A stretch of DNA of 64,000 nucleotides from Ralstonia pickettii DTP0602 (GCA_000471925.1 CP006667.1:1116001-1180000); one strand, 5' to 3'. Positions 17,361 to 28,523 are shown, counted from the first letter of the stretch. The notes: generated by a model not told the origin, from the sequence alone. A program made the numbers and translations.

Positions 17361-18293
17361 ATGACCGCTTCCACCGCCGCCGACCACGCCCGCAACAAAC
17401 TCGCTGGCGTGCTGCTGATCGCGTTGTCGGCCAGCGCCTTCGGGGCCATGGCGATCTTTGCGCGCTTTGCCTACGCGGCCGGCGCGGATGTCTACGGCCT
17501 GCTGTTCGTGCGCTTCGTGCTGGCGGCCGTGGCGCTGGCGTGGGTGATGCGCGCGCGCGGCATCGGCCTGCCGCCATGGCGCCGCGTGCTGGCGCTCGCG
17601 GCGATGGGCGGCATCGGCTATGTGGGGCAGTCGTTCTGCTTCTTCAGCGCGCTCAACCATGCACAGGCCAGCCTGGTGGCACTGCTGCTGTACCTGTATC
17701 CGCTGTTCGTGACGATCCTGGCGGCCATCTTCCTGAAGGAGCGGCTGACTACGGCGGCGGTGATCGCGCTGGTGCTGTGCTCGGTCGGTGCCGGCCTGAC
17801 CGTGGGCGGCGGCGAGGGCTCGCCGCTGGGCATTGCACTGGGCCTGGCGGCGGCGGTGATTTATTCCGTCTACATCATCGTCGGCGCGCGCGTGACCGCC
17901 AGCGTCAACCCCATCGCCACCACCACGGTGATCTGCACCGCGGCCGCACTGGTTTACGGCGTGGTCGGCTTGCTGCGCCTGGGCGCGGGCGCGCCGCCGC
18001 AGTTCCCGGCCACCGCCGGCGGCTGGCTGGCGATGGTGGGCATCGCGCTGCTGTCGACGGTGTTGGCGATCCTGACCTTCTTTGCCGGCCTGCAGCGGCT
18101 GGGTGCGGCGCAGGCGTCGATGCTGTCGACGCTGGAACCGGTGGTGACCGTGCTGCTGGCCGCCGTGCTGCTGGGCGAGCATATCGGCCCGGCGCAGGCC
18201 GTCGGCGGCGGGCTGATCCTCGCCGGCGTGCTGTGGCTCACGCGCCGCGCGAATGCGCCCGTGCCAGCCCGGGCCAACGTGCAAGAGAATTGA
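17361..18293 (+). CDS. EamA/DMT-superfamily membrane transporter
   Basis: The 310-residue protein has about ten hydrophobic helices in two repeats. Each repeat carries EamA-type phrases: FGAMAIFARFAYAAGADVYG in the first half, and LGAAQASMLSTLEPVVTVLL with LLGEHIGPAQAVGGGLILAG in the second. This superfamily exports amino acids, nucleotide precursors and other metabolites, and the substrate cannot be told from sequence. The ATG at 17361 directly follows a run of about ten C residues, and there is no clear ribosome-binding site. Confidence 0.88.
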   Translation: MTASTAADHARNKLAGVLLIALSASAFGAMAIFARFAYAAGADVYGLLFVRFVLAAVALAWVMRARGIGLPPWRRVLALAAMGGIGYVGQSFCFFSALNHAQASLVALLLYLYPLFVTILAAIFLKERLTTAAVIALVLCSVGAGLTVGGGEGSPLGIALGLAAAVIYSVYIIVGARVTASVNPIATTTVICTAAALVYGVVGLLRLGAGAPPQFPATAGGWLAMVGIALLSTVLAILTFFAGLQRLGAAQASMLSTLEPVVTVLLAAVLLGEHIGPAQAVGGGLILAGVLWLTRRANAPVPARANVQEN

Positions 18294-18380
18294 ACGGCTT
18301 GCTCAAAGGTGCTGTCGCGGCACGCTGACACCGTTCGGTACAATCGCGTCTTCTCACCAATCCTGACCAGGAAGGAGCAC

Positions 18381-18968
18381 ATGTCCCAGATCGACCAAGC
18401 CGCGCTGGCGCAGCTGTTTACCGAAGCCCGCACCCACAACGTGTGGCAGGACCGCCACGTGGACGATGCCGTGCTGCACCAGGTCTATGAAGCGATGAAG
18501 TTCGGCCCGACCGCCGCCAACAGCTGCCCGGTCCGCATCGTCTTCGTCAAGACCGCCGCCGAAAAGGCGCGCCTGGTCGAGTGCGTGTCGGCCGGCAATA
18601 CCGAGAAGACCCGCTCGGCGCCGGTGACCGCGATCATTGCCTATGACACCGCGTTCCACGACCAGTTGCCCAAGCTGTTCCCGCACGCCGACGCCCGTTC
18701 CTGGTACGCCGGCAACGACGAGAAGATCGCCCGCGATGCACTGGTGAACAGCTCGCTGCAAGGCGGCTACTTCATCCTGGCGGCACGCGCGCTGGGCCTG
18801 GACTGCGGTCCGATGGGTGGTTTCGATGCCGACAAGGTCAACGCGGCGTTCTTCCCGGACGGCAAATGGAAGGTCAACTTCCTGTGCAACCTGGGCTACG
18901 GTGAAATCGACAAGCTGCATCCGCGCGGCCCGCGCCTGTCGTTCGACGAAGCCTGCCGCATCGTCTGA
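18381..18968 (+). CDS. rutE: RutE-like nitroreductase (malonic semialdehyde reductase family)
   Basis: The 195-residue FMN-dependent nitroreductase-fold protein contains [35 protein letters not shown] and CGPMGGFD, which characterise the RutE/HadB group. RutE reduces malonic semialdehyde to 3-hydroxypropionate in uracil breakdown. No other rut genes are nearby, so the physiological substrate is uncertain. The ATG at 18381 has AGGAAGGAG upstream, a strong ribosome-binding site. A terminator follows. Confidence 0.82.
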   Translation: MSQIDQAALAQLFTEARTHNVWQDRHVDDAVLHQVYEAMKFGPTAANSCPVRIVFVKTAAEKARLVECVSAGNTEKTRSAPVTAIIAYDTAFHDQLPKLFPHADARSWYAGNDEKIARDALVNSSLQGGYFILAARALGLDCGPMGGFDADKVNAAFFPDGKWKVNFLCNLGYGEIDKLHPRGPRLSFDEACRIV

Positions 18969-18988
18969 CGCACGGCCAGCGTGAATAA

Positions 18989-19017
18989 GAAAAACCCGCC
19001 TCGGCGGGTTTTTCTTT
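18989..19017. terminator. Bidirectional rho-independent terminator
   Basis: The sequence AAAACCCGCC-TC-GGCGGGTTTTT forms a tight stem with A and T runs on either side. It serves the rutE-like gene on the plus strand and nth on the minus strand, which converge here. Confidence 0.9.
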
Positions 19018-19024
19018 TGCCGGC

Positions 19025-19669
19025 TCACACGCGCGGCGCCTCCGTTTTCTCACGGTACTCGCACAGCGGCTCGATCACGCAGTGCCAGCACTCCGGCCTG
19101 CGCGCCTTGCACACGTAGCGCCCATGCAGGATCAGCCAGTGGTGGGCATCGTGCAGGAATTCATGCGGCACGCACTTGAGCAGCTTCTGCTCGACCTCCT
19201 GCACGTTCTTGCCCGGCGCCAGCCCGGTGCGGTTCGAGACGCGGAAGATATGCGTGTCCACCGCGATGGTGGGCTCGCCGAACGCCGTGTTGAGCACCAC
19301 GTTGGCGGTCTTGCGCCCCACGCCCGGCAACGCCTCCAGCGCTTCGCGGTCGGGCGGGACCTTGCCGCCGTGGCGCTCGACCAAGATGCGGCAGGTCTCG
19401 ATCACGTGCTTGGCCTTGGTCTTGTACAGCCCGATGGTCTTGATGTATTCGCTCAGCCCGGCCTCGCCCAGGTCGAGCATCTGCTGCGGGGTATGAGCGA
19501 CCGGGAACAGCCGGCGCGTGGCCTTGTTGACGCCGACGTCGGTGGCCTGGGCCGACAGCAGCACGGCGATCAGCAGCTCGAACGGCGAGCTGTATTCGAG
19601 TTCAGTGGTCGGGGCCGGATTGACCTCGCGCAGCGTCTCGAAGATGGCACGGCACTTGGCGGCGTTCAT
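19025..19669 (-). CDS. nth: Endonuclease III
   Basis: Nth removes oxidised pyrimidines and nicks the abasic site. The 214-residue protein has the helix-hairpin-helix [13 protein letters not shown] with catalytic K120, then D138 in AVDTH. The [4Fe-4S] ligands C187, C194, C197 and C203 fall at the same positions as in E. coli. Its ATG overlaps the stop of rsxB by four bases, so the two are cotranslated. Confidence 0.97.
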   Translation of the reverse strand: MNAAKCRAIFETLREVNPAPTTELEYSSPFELLIAVLLSAQATDVGVNKATRRLFPVAHTPQQMLDLGEAGLSEYIKTIGLYKTKAKHVIETCRILVERHGGKVPPDREALEALPGVGRKTANVVLNTAFGEPTIAVDTHIFRVSNRTGLAPGKNVQEVEQKLLKCVPHEFLHDAHHWLILHGRYVCKARRPECWHCVIEPLCEYREKTEAPRV

Positions 19670-20517
19670 TGTTTTTCTTCTGGAACTTTGTTGGCGTTCT
19701 TGTCTGTCGCAGGCGCGGTGAGGCCGGCACGCGCGCGGCGCGCTTCCGCTTCATCGATCTGAGCCTGCACCGCGGGCGAAACGTTCTCCGTATTGCGCGG
19801 TTGCACAGCCTGCTGCTTCTGCCGGGCGCGCTCGATCGCGGCCTGGATGATGGCGCGCTTGCGTTCCCGCGCGGCGCGCTCGGCTTCGCTTTCCGGCGTT
19901 TCCGCCTGCACCGCGGCGAGCTTGGCCGCGGCCTTGGCGGCCAGGCGCGCGTCGTTCTCTTCGCGCTCGCGCACCAGCCGCGCCTTGCGCGCGAGGTAGC
20001 GCGCGTGCGCGGCATCGGCCTGTTCCTGCGACCACGCGGCCCAGCCGGTGCGCTCGCCGGTGACCGGGAGCATGGCGATGCAGTCGACCGGGCAGGGGGC
20101 CACGCACAGGTCGCAGCCGGTGCACAGCTCCGGGATTACGGTATGCATCTGCTTGGCCGCGCCGGCGATGGCATCGACGGGGCAGGCCTGGATGCACAGC
20201 GTGCAGCCGATGCAGAGGCTCTCGTCGATGCACGCCACCGCGCGCGGCTGCTCGATGCCGCGCTCAGGATCGAGCGGCAGCGGTTCGACCTTCAGCACCG
20301 CGGCCAGGCGGCGCACCCCTTCCGCGCCGCCCGGCGGGCAGCGGTTGCAGGCGGCCTCGCCGCTGGCCATGGCCTCGGCGTAGGGGCGGCAGCCATTAAA
20401 GCCGCACTTGGTGCACTGGGTCTGCGGCAGCAGCGCCTCGATGCGGTCGGCAAGGGTCTGGGCGGCGGGATTCACGACAGCGGGCAGGAAATCAGGGGAC
20501 AAAACCGGAAAAGGCAC
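19666..20517 (-). CDS. rsxB: Orphan RsxB/RnfB-like iron-sulfur electron-transfer protein
   Basis: The 283-residue protein has an N-terminal [4Fe-4S] domain ([16 protein letters not shown] and CNRCPPGG; C35, C38, C43, C60). Two ferredoxin clusters follow ([16 protein letters not shown] and [16 protein letters not shown]), then a long charged Ala/Lys/Arg/Glu-rich helical tail. In enteric bacteria RsxB is one subunit of the six-protein Rsx/Rnf membrane complex. Here no A, C, D, G or E subunit is encoded nearby, and the N-terminal membrane anchor usual in RnfB is absent. It is translationally coupled to nth, as in several Betaproteobacteria, which hints at electron supply to iron-sulfur proteins. 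That link is inference. Confidence 0.85.
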   Translation of the reverse strand: MPFPVLSPDFLPAVVNPAAQTLADRIEALLPQTQCTKCGFNGCRPYAEAMASGEAACNRCPPGGAEGVRRLAAVLKVEPLPLDPERGIEQPRAVACIDESLCIGCTLCIQACPVDAIAGAAKQMHTVIPELCTGCDLCVAPCPVDCIAMLPVTGERTGWAAWSQEQADAAHARYLARKARLVREREENDARLAAKAAAKLAAVQAETPESEAERAARERKRAIIQAAIERARQKQQAVQPRNTENVSPAVQAQIDEAEARRARAGLTAPATDKNANKVPEEKQ

Positions 20518-20779
20518 ACGGTGGACAGGACATGACAGGACATTGGCGGGGCGCTGTGCGTGCTTGGCGACATAACGTCCGCATCATCGGGCGAACAATA
20601 GGGGCGGACAATATGCCGGCTGGCCGCTGCGGCCCCTGCAGGCTTCTCCGAGCCTTCGCGCCGCAAGGATTATCCCCGATTTCGCCGGCGGACAGAAACG
20701 GCGATGATGCGCGTCGCACAGCCGGATTGCCGCACTCCGGCCTGTGCCATAATCCGCGCAACAATCGACCAGCCACCCA
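20518..20779. other. Divergent promoter region between rsxB and the TetR gene
   Basis: The region is 262 bp long with no gene I can support. A weak -35/-10 pair (TTGCCG at 20727 and CATAAT at 20748, spacing 15) could serve the TetR gene. Nothing else stands out. Confidence 0.35.
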
Positions 20780-21415
20780 ATGTCAACAGAGACCAAGACC
20801 AAACGCGACCCGGAAGGGACGCGCCGACGCATCCTCGCTGCGGCCACCGAGGAATTCGCCAAGGGGGGCCTGGCCGGCGCCCGCGTCGACCAGATTGCCC
20901 GACGCGCGGAAACCAACGAGCGCATGCTGTATTACTACTACGGCAGCAAGGAAGGCCTGTTTCTCGCTGTACTTGAGAAGCAATACGCGGAATTCCGCGC
21001 CGCCGAAGAGCAACTCCACTTGGTCGACGAAGACCCCGTGGCGGGCGTGCGCACCCTGGCGCGCTTTGTCTGGGACTGGTACTACGAGCACCCCGAGTTC
21101 ATCCGCCTGGTCAACAGCGAGAACCTGCACGAGGCCCGGCACCTGAAGAAGTCCGCACAGCTGCAGCAGCTGATCAACCCGGTGGTGGACGTGCTGGCCG
21201 ATGTGATCCGGCGTGGGCAGCAGCAGGGCGTGTTCCGCGACAATATCGACGTGCCGCAGTTCTACCTGACGATCTCCGCGCTGGGCTACTACGTGCTGTC
21301 CAACCGCTACACCATCAGCGCCGTGATCGGCCGCGACGTGGCCTCGCAGCACGAGCATGAGCGCTTTGCCGAGCTGCACTCCGAAATGCTGCTCTGTTAC
21401 CTGAAGCGGCACTGA
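20780..21415 (+). CDS. TetR/AcrR-family transcriptional regulator
   Basis: The 211-residue protein has an N-terminal TetR helix-turn-helix (TRRRILAAATEEFAKGGL, then RVDQIARRAETNERMLYYYY and GSKEGLF). The C-terminal ligand domain includes FVWDWYYEHPEFIRLVNSEN and ALGYYVLSNRYTIS. The C-terminal domain resembles the subgroup that often controls catabolic or nitroreductase-type genes, but the ligand and targets are unknown. It converges on phaZ, with a terminator between them. Confidence 0.88.
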   Translation: MSTETKTKRDPEGTRRRILAAATEEFAKGGLAGARVDQIARRAETNERMLYYYYGSKEGLFLAVLEKQYAEFRAAEEQLHLVDEDPVAGVRTLARFVWDWYYEHPEFIRLVNSENLHEARHLKKSAQLQQLINPVVDVLADVIRRGQQQGVFRDNIDVPQFYLTISALGYYVLSNRYTISAVIGRDVASQHEHERFAELHSEMLLCYLKRH

Positions 21416-21426
21416 CCGCCCAAGAA

Positions 21427-21456
21427 GAAACGCCCGCGATTGCGGGCGTTTTCTTT
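21427..21456. terminator. Bidirectional terminator between tetR-type gene and phaZ
   Basis: AAACGCCCGC-GATT-GCGGGCGTTTTCTTTT forms a strong stem with A and T tracts. It lies between two convergent genes. Confidence 0.9.
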
Positions 21457-21458
21457 TG

Positions 21459-22736
21459 TTACTTGGCTGCCGCAGTGGCAGCGGAAGCTGTGGCCGGGTG
21501 GTACTGGCGGATGAAATCGCGCAGCAGCGGGTAGATGTCGTCGCGCCAGCGTCGGCCCGAGAAGATCCCGTAGTGGCCGCAGCGTTCGGCGTTCAGGTGC
21601 TGCTTGCGCGCTTTCGGGATGCCGCTGCACAGGTCGTGCGCGGCCGCGGTCTGGCCGGCGCCGGAGATATCGTCCAGCTCGCCTTCGATGGTCAGCAGCG
21701 CGGTGCTCTTGATGTCCTGCGGACGCACCGGTTTGCCGTCGATGGCCCAGGTGCCGTTGGCCAGGCGAAATTCCTGGAACACTTCGCGGATGGTGTCGAG
21801 ATAGTACTCGGCGGCCATGTCGAGCACGGCGTTGTACTCGTCGTAGAAGCGTACATGAGCCTCGGCGTCGTCGGCATCGCCTTCGACCAGGCTCAGGTAG
21901 TAGTCATAGTGTGAGGAGAGGTGCCGGTCCGGGTTCATCGCCACGAAACCGGCATGCTGCAAAAAGCCCGGGTAGACGCGGCGGCCGTGGCCGGGATAGT
22001 TGGCCGGCACGGTGTAGATGACGTTGTTCTCGAACCACTCGTAGGATTTGTTGATCGCCAGCGAGTTGACCGCGGTCGGGCTCTTCCGTGCGTCAATGGG
22101 GCCGCCCATCATCGTCATGGTGCGCGGCGTCTTCTCGCCGGCCGAGGCCATCAGCGAGATCGCGGCCAGCACCGGTACGGTCGGCTGGCACACCGAGATC
22201 ACATGCAGGTTCTCGGCGCCGATATGGCGGATGAATTCCTGGATGTAGTAGATGTAGTCCGAAAGGTGGAACGCCCCCTGGTCGGCCGGCACCATGCGCG
22301 CGTCGATCCAGTCGGTGACGTAGACCTTGTGGTCCTGCAGCAGCGTGCGCACGGTGTCGCGCAGCAGCGTGGCGTGGTGCCCGGACAACGGCGCGGCCAC
22401 CAGCACCACCGGCTCGTCCTTGAGCAGCTTGATGGTTTCCGGATCGTCGGCATAGCGCTTGAAGCGCAGCAGCTTGCAGAACGGTTTTTCCAGCACGGTC
22501 TGTTCGACGATGGGGATGTCGCGGCCGTTGGAGCGCACCGACTTGATGTCGAACGCCGGCTTTTCATATTCCTTGCCGAGCCGGTACAGCAGTTCGTAGC
22601 CGGCTGCCAGGCGGGGGGCGCCAGGAACCAGCGACATCGGGCTGAGGGGGTTGGTGAAGGTCTTGGCGGTCGCCTGGGCCCACGCGGTCAGCGGGTGCAG
22701 GATCGAGCGCTGGAACTCATGCAATTGATAGAGCAT
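21459..22736 (-). CDS. phaZ: Intracellular polyhydroxybutyrate depolymerase PhaZ
   Basis: PhaZ mobilises stored PHB granules. The 425-residue protein has the triad of the Ralstonia eutropha PhaZ1 type: C183 in VCQPTVPVLA (a cysteine in place of the usual lipase-box serine), D355 in EGELDD, and H388 in CGHYGIF. The N-terminus MLYQLHEFQRSILHPLTAW is also typical. There is no signal peptide, consistent with granule-associated cytoplasmic action. This enzyme is the best taxonomic pointer to Cupriavidus in the window. Upstream lies an AT-rich region with inverted repeats. Confidence 0.96.
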   Translation of the reverse strand: MLYQLHEFQRSILHPLTAWAQATAKTFTNPLSPMSLVPGAPRLAAGYELLYRLGKEYEKPAFDIKSVRSNGRDIPIVEQTVLEKPFCKLLRFKRYADDPETIKLLKDEPVVLVAAPLSGHHATLLRDTVRTLLQDHKVYVTDWIDARMVPADQGAFHLSDYIYYIQEFIRHIGAENLHVISVCQPTVPVLAAISLMASAGEKTPRTMTMMGGPIDARKSPTAVNSLAINKSYEWFENNVIYTVPANYPGHGRRVYPGFLQHAGFVAMNPDRHLSSHYDYYLSLVEGDADDAEAHVRFYDEYNAVLDMAAEYYLDTIREVFQEFRLANGTWAIDGKPVRPQDIKSTALLTIEGELDDISGAGQTAAAHDLCSGIPKARKQHLNAERCGHYGIFSGRRWRDDIYPLLRDFIRQYHPATASAATAAAK

Positions 22737-22776
22737 GCCGTTTCTGCCTGGTCTTACAACGAAATACGTACCACCA

Positions 22777-22790
22777 AGTACTAATGTACT
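22777..22790. repeat. Inverted repeat in phaZ upstream region
   Basis: AGTAC-TAAT-GTACT is a perfect inverted repeat about 40 bp upstream of the phaZ start. A second perfect palindrome, TACCTTAAGGTA, is at 22868-22879. Either could be an operator, but no known consensus is matched. Confidence 0.4.
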
Positions 22791-22957
22791 GACAATACAC
22801 CTTGGATCGTGGCGCTGATTATGCCCTTAATCGAACGGCCGTGCTAACGATCTTGCTGTGCAGCATATACCTTAAGGTACATCGATATCCGCAGAAAACA
22901 ATACGACAAAGGCCTGATTTCTGGATGACACCGTCTTACAAAAAACGCAAACAAATG

Positions 22958-22986
22958 CAAAAAGCGGCCGAAGCCGCTTTTTTTGT
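22958..22986 (-). terminator. Terminator downstream of the aminotransferase gene
   Basis: The sequence AAAAAGCGGC-CGAA-GCCGCTTTTTTT forms a stem flanked by A and T tracts. It lies about 110 bp past the minus-strand aminotransferase stop and could work in either direction. Confidence 0.85.
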
Positions 22987-23094
22987 GTTGCTTTGTGATC
23001 TTCTCGGCAGTCGCCCGCCGAAGGGTGACCTCGAAAATCATCCCTTTCCGACCGCAGAAATCATCCTTTTCTGACGGCCGGATTGCACATCGCC

Positions 23095-24291
23095 TTACAT
23101 TACCGTTGCGATCGCATCGACCACTGCGTCGATATTGCGACTGTTCAGCGCTGCCACGCAGATACGGCCGGTACCGACCGCGTAGATGCCGTGCTCGTTG
23201 CGCAGGCGGTCGACCTGGGGCGAGGTCAGGCCCGAGTACGAGAACATGCCGCGCTGCGCCTTGACGAAGGAGAAGTCGCCCGGCACGCCTTTGGCGGCCA
23301 GCTTGTCCACCAGTGCGTGGCGCATCAGCTTGATGCGGTCGCGCATCTCGGCCAGCTCTTCTTCCCACATGGCGCGCAGTTCCGGGCTGTTCAGCACGGT
23401 GGCGACCACGGTGCCGCCGTGCGTCGGCGGGTTGGAGTAGTTGGTGCGGATCACGCGCTTGACCTGCGACATCACGCGTTGCGCTTCTTCCTTGCCGGTG
23501 GTGACGATCGACAGCGCGCCCACGCGCTCGCCGTACAGCGAGAAGCTCTTGGAGAACGAGCTCGACACGAAGAAGGGCAGGCCGGAGTCGGCGAACAGGC
23601 GCACCGCGGCGCCGTCGGCGTCGATGCCGTCGGCAAAGCCCTGGTAGGCCATGTCCAGGAACGGGATCAGGTTGCGTTCCTTGACCAGCTCGACCACCTG
23701 CTTCCACTGCTCGGGCGACAGGTCGACACCGGTCGGGTTGTGGCAGCAGGCGTGCAGTACGACGATGGTGTTGGCCGGGTATGACTTCAGCGATTCCACC
23801 ATGCCGGCGAAGTTCAGGCCGTGGCTGGGGGCGTCGTAGTAGGTGTAGTTGACCACCGGGAAGCCGGCGGCTTCGAACAGCGCGCGGTGGTTTTCCCAGC
23901 TCGGGTCGCTGATGGCGACCTTGGCGTCAGGGTAAAGGCGCTTCAGGAAGTCGGCGCCGATCTTCAGCGCGCCGGTGCCGCCGAGTGCCTGGGCCGTCAC
24001 CACACGGCCTTCCGTGATCAGCGGCGATTCCTTGCCGAACAGCAGCGTCTGCACGGCCTGGTCATAGGCGGCGATGCCTTCGATCGGCAGATAGCCACGC
24101 GGCGTGGCGGTGGTCAGACGGGCCTTTTCTGCCTCCTGGACGGCGCGCAGCAGGGGGATTTTCCCTTCGTCGGTGAAGTACACGCCAACGCCCAGGTTGA
24201 CCTTGGTCGGGCGGGTGTCGGCATTGAAGGCTTCGTTGAGGCCCAGGATCGGGTCGCGCGGGGCCATCTCGACGGCAGAAAACAAACTCAT
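23095..24291 (-). CDS. tyrB: Aromatic amino acid / aspartate aminotransferase (class I, PLP)
   Basis: The 398-residue protein belongs to the AspC/TyrB family. It begins MSLFSAVEMAPRDPILGLNE and shows NLGVGVYFTDEGKIPLL, the CCHNPTGVDLS segment, the PLP lysine in SSSFSKSFSLYGERVG, and the substrate-arginine region near the C-terminus (VGTGRICVA). It transfers amino groups between aspartate, tyrosine or phenylalanine and 2-oxoglutarate. The choice between TyrB and AspC activity cannot be made from sequence alone. A longer frame to 24528 would run into uvrB and is rejected. Confidence 0.92.
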   Translation of the reverse strand: MSLFSAVEMAPRDPILGLNEAFNADTRPTKVNLGVGVYFTDEGKIPLLRAVQEAEKARLTTATPRGYLPIEGIAAYDQAVQTLLFGKESPLITEGRVVTAQALGGTGALKIGADFLKRLYPDAKVAISDPSWENHRALFEAAGFPVVNYTYYDAPSHGLNFAGMVESLKSYPANTIVVLHACCHNPTGVDLSPEQWKQVVELVKERNLIPFLDMAYQGFADGIDADGAAVRLFADSGLPFFVSSSFSKSFSLYGERVGALSIVTTGKEEAQRVMSQVKRVIRTNYSNPPTHGGTVVATVLNSPELRAMWEEELAEMRDRIKLMRHALVDKLAAKGVPGDFSFVKAQRGMFSYSGLTSPQVDRLRNEHGIYAVGTGRICVAALNSRNIDAVVDAIATVM

Positions 24292-24475
24292 TTGGAATCT
24301 CGTGGTCGGCAATGAAAGAAAACGGGAAGGCGTAGAATGCTCCGGACTGCGCTGGGGGCTGGCAGGCCCCCGTTCTCTTCCGGCTTGAAGCGGGGGCTGA
24401 CAACCCCAAGATTCTAGCGTATCCGCCCCGTATTCCTGAGGTATTTCCCTAATCTCGCCCGTAATTTCGCCCCCT

Positions 24476-26560
<2,085 letters not shown>

Positions 26561-26625
26561 TGTGCGATGGCGGCCGGCCCGGCTCGCCTATAGTGAAATG
26601 CGTCACACCTGAACGGAGACGCGTC

Positions 26626-26925
26626 ATGGTCAAGCTTGGACTGTGGGTACCGCTGGAAGCCAGGCCCGGCAAGGAGCAGGAAGTCGAGCAGTTCCTGCGC
26701 GACGCGGCGGCGCTGGTAGAGCAGGAGGCCGGCACCACGGCCTGGTTTGCGCTGCGCCTGGGCGCGTCGATGTTCGGCATCTTCGATGCCTTTGCCGACG
26801 AGTCCGCGCGCGAGGCGCACCTGGGCGGCAAGGTCGCGGCGGCGCTGATGGCGAGGGCGCCGGAGCTGTTCGTGGGCACTCCGCCGATCCAGAGGCTGGA
26901 GGTGCTGGCGGCCAAGCTGCCTTGA
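26626..26925 (+). CDS. Antibiotic biosynthesis monooxygenase (ABM)-domain protein
   Basis: The 99-residue protein has the dimeric alpha/beta-barrel ABM layout: KLGLWVPLEARPGKEQEVEQF, then an AGTTAWFALRLG strand and FGIFDAFADESAREAHL. Small ABM proteins include quinol monooxygenases and unknown proteins; no catalytic assignment is possible here. The ATG at 26626 has GGAG upstream. It is followed by two more small genes in the same direction. Confidence 0.78.
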   Translation: MVKLGLWVPLEARPGKEQEVEQFLRDAAALVEQEAGTTAWFALRLGASMFGIFDAFADESAREAHLGGKVAAALMARAPELFVGTPPIQRLEVLAAKLP

Positions 26926-26947
26926 TGCCCACGGACGAGGAGCTACG

Positions 26948-27169
26948 ATGGAACGCCAGTTCGAATACGGCGGTTACGCGGTCGTGGTCTGCGCGGTGCC
27001 GAACGCCGCCGGCGGGTTTGCGGCCCAGCTGCGCATCGCCGACGCCTTCGGCGAGCAAGCCGGCCCCACCTACGAGGCGATCGCGGGCGATGCGCCCACG
27101 CCCGAAGCGGCCGTCGCCATGGCGGAAGCCGCCGCCATGCGGGCCATCGACGCGGGCGAGGTCAACTAG
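26948..27169 (+). CDS. Small hypothetical protein
   Basis: The 73-residue frame starts MERQFEYGGYAVVVCAVPNA, after a GAGGAG ribosome-binding site. It has a short beta-strand pattern followed by an Ala/Glu-rich helix (PTPEAAVAMAEAAAMRAID). I do not recognise it. The strong ribosome-binding site and tight spacing after the ABM gene support expression as part of a small operon. Confidence 0.65.
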   Translation: MERQFEYGGYAVVVCAVPNAAGGFAAQLRIADAFGEQAGPTYEAIAGDAPTPEAAVAMAEAAAMRAIDAGEVN

Positions 27170-27209
27170 CCGCGCCAGCCCCGCGTCCCCATTTCCCGAG
27201 GAGAACACG

Positions 27210-27452
27210 ATGCCCGACATCGGCGAATGGAAGAAAAAAGTCTATGAAACCCACGAGGTGCAGGTCCAGGTCAAGCCGCGCTCGCAGAGCGAATGGACCT
27301 ACACCGTGCGCGTCTGCCGCCCGGGCACCAATATCCGTGCGGCCGGCACGCTGACCGAAAGCTCCCGCATCACCGATCACTACAAGTCGGCCGAGGCCGC
27401 GGAGATCGCCGGTTTTGCGCACGGCGATCGGCTGGCCAAGCAGCTGGCCTAG
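27210..27452 (+). CDS. Small hypothetical protein
   Basis: The 80-residue frame starts MPDIGEWKKKVYETHEVQV, after CGAGGAGAAC, a good ribosome-binding site. It contains WTYTVRVCRPG and ends in a basic helix (HGDRLAKQLA). No family is recognised. It follows the 73-residue gene by 40 bp and ends against the convergent methyltransferase gene, overlapping its stop by a few bases. Confidence 0.62.
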   Translation: MPDIGEWKKKVYETHEVQVQVKPRSQSEWTYTVRVCRPGTNIRAAGTLTESSRITDHYKSAEAAEIAGFAHGDRLAKQLA

Positions 27453-28282
27453 GCGCCTGCCACGCCGGCGGCCTGTGCTTCGGCGCCTGGCCTGACGGCG
27501 CTGCGCTCGAGTTCGTAGGCGATGGTGCGGATCACGCCACCGCCCGAGGACACTTCGCACAGCACGCGCGAGGAGCGCACGCGCAGGTTGAACGGCGGCG
27601 CGGTCACGATCACGCCGCTCGGCGGCCGGTCCCACAATCGGATCGCAGCACCGGACGTCTTGTCCGTATTGGGCATGAAGCCGCCCAGTGGCACCTGCTC
27701 GGTCAGCACCAGCGTGCGGTACTGGCCCAGCTTGGCCAGCACGCTGGCAATGCGGGCGTTGTCCAGGTGCTGCAGCACCATGCGCACGAACACCACGTCG
27801 CCGGGTGGCAGCGGGTCGCCGGCAATGTCGAGGCAGCGGAAGTCGACGTCCAGGCCGGCATGGCGCCTGCGATTGACCGCGATTACGGCTTCCACCACGT
27901 CGCAGGCGATGTAGCGCCCGCAGGCGGCGCGCAGCTGGCTGCCAATATGGAAGTCGCCGCAGCCGAGGTCGACTACGTCCGGCGGGGCGCCCTGCGCGGC
28001 CAGCCACGCGGTGACGCTGGAGAGGTAGGCATTGGCGATCTCGGGCGAGTGCGTGCCGACGCCGCTGTAGTGCTCCCCATGACCCTTGGGCGCGCCCCAG
28101 GCCTGCGAAGCGTAGACATGCGAGAAGATTTCGCCGGGCGTCTTGCCCTGGTACAGGTCGGCGTCGCGGCGCAGTGCGCGGGCGTGGTACTGGTCGAGCA
28201 GCCAGCGGGGCACGAGCGGTTTCACCAGGAGCTTCAGGCGCTGCATCAGCCGCGGCTGCGACGACGGGGAAGGGGCGGGCAC
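27449..28282 (-). CDS. Class I SAM-dependent methyltransferase
   Basis: The 277-residue protein has a SAM-binding motif I (VVDLGCGDFHIG, about 103-114), an acidic motif II region (YIACDVVEAVI), and a later VVFVRMVLQHLDN segment typical of class I methyltransferases. The N-terminal part (PRWLLDQYHARALRRDADLY) resembles small-molecule methyltransferases found near sugar or lipid genes. The substrate is unknown and the neighbours give no clue. Confidence 0.82.
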   Translation of the reverse strand: MPAPSPSSQPRLMQRLKLLVKPLVPRWLLDQYHARALRRDADLYQGKTPGEIFSHVYASQAWGAPKGHGEHYSGVGTHSPEIANAYLSSVTAWLAAQGAPPDVVDLGCGDFHIGSQLRAACGRYIACDVVEAVIAVNRRRHAGLDVDFRCLDIAGDPLPPGDVVFVRMVLQHLDNARIASVLAKLGQYRTLVLTEQVPLGGFMPNTDKTSGAAIRLWDRPPSGVIVTAPPFNLRVRSSRVLCEVSSGGGVIRTIAYELERSAVRPGAEAQAAGVAGA

Positions 28283-28523
28283 TATGTTCTCCTTGCAGGA
28301 TGGCGGCGCTGGCGACCGGTTGCCGGCGGGCCGTCATGCCGGCCACCGGCGCTCAGTGACTGTAGGGGGGCGGCGTGCGGGCTGGCGGTGGGCTCGCGCA
28401 CATAACCCGGCAGGAACATAGCTCGCGGTGGCGCGGGCTACAGTGGGTAGAATTACGCCTGCCCGCACGTCGCCGCAGCGCGCCGGAATCCCTCGCCATT
28501 CCTCCCCTCGAAGTCGTGATCCT

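Larger units (their letters stand above)
22737..23094. other. AT-rich intergenic region upstream of phaZ
   Basis: The region is 358 bp and much lower in G+C than its surroundings. It holds the phaZ promoter region with two small inverted repeats (22777-22790 and 22868-22879) and, at its right, the terminator of the aminotransferase gene. I see no credible gene in it. Confidence 0.6.

Noticed and set aside
22802..23074. Short plus-strand frame in the phaZ upstream gap
   Set aside because: It runs through the terminator hairpin, has no ribosome-binding site and no homology that I recognise.
24292..24475. LexA/SOS box upstream of uvrB (and recN)
   Set aside because: No CTGT-N8-ACAG pattern is visible in these gaps.
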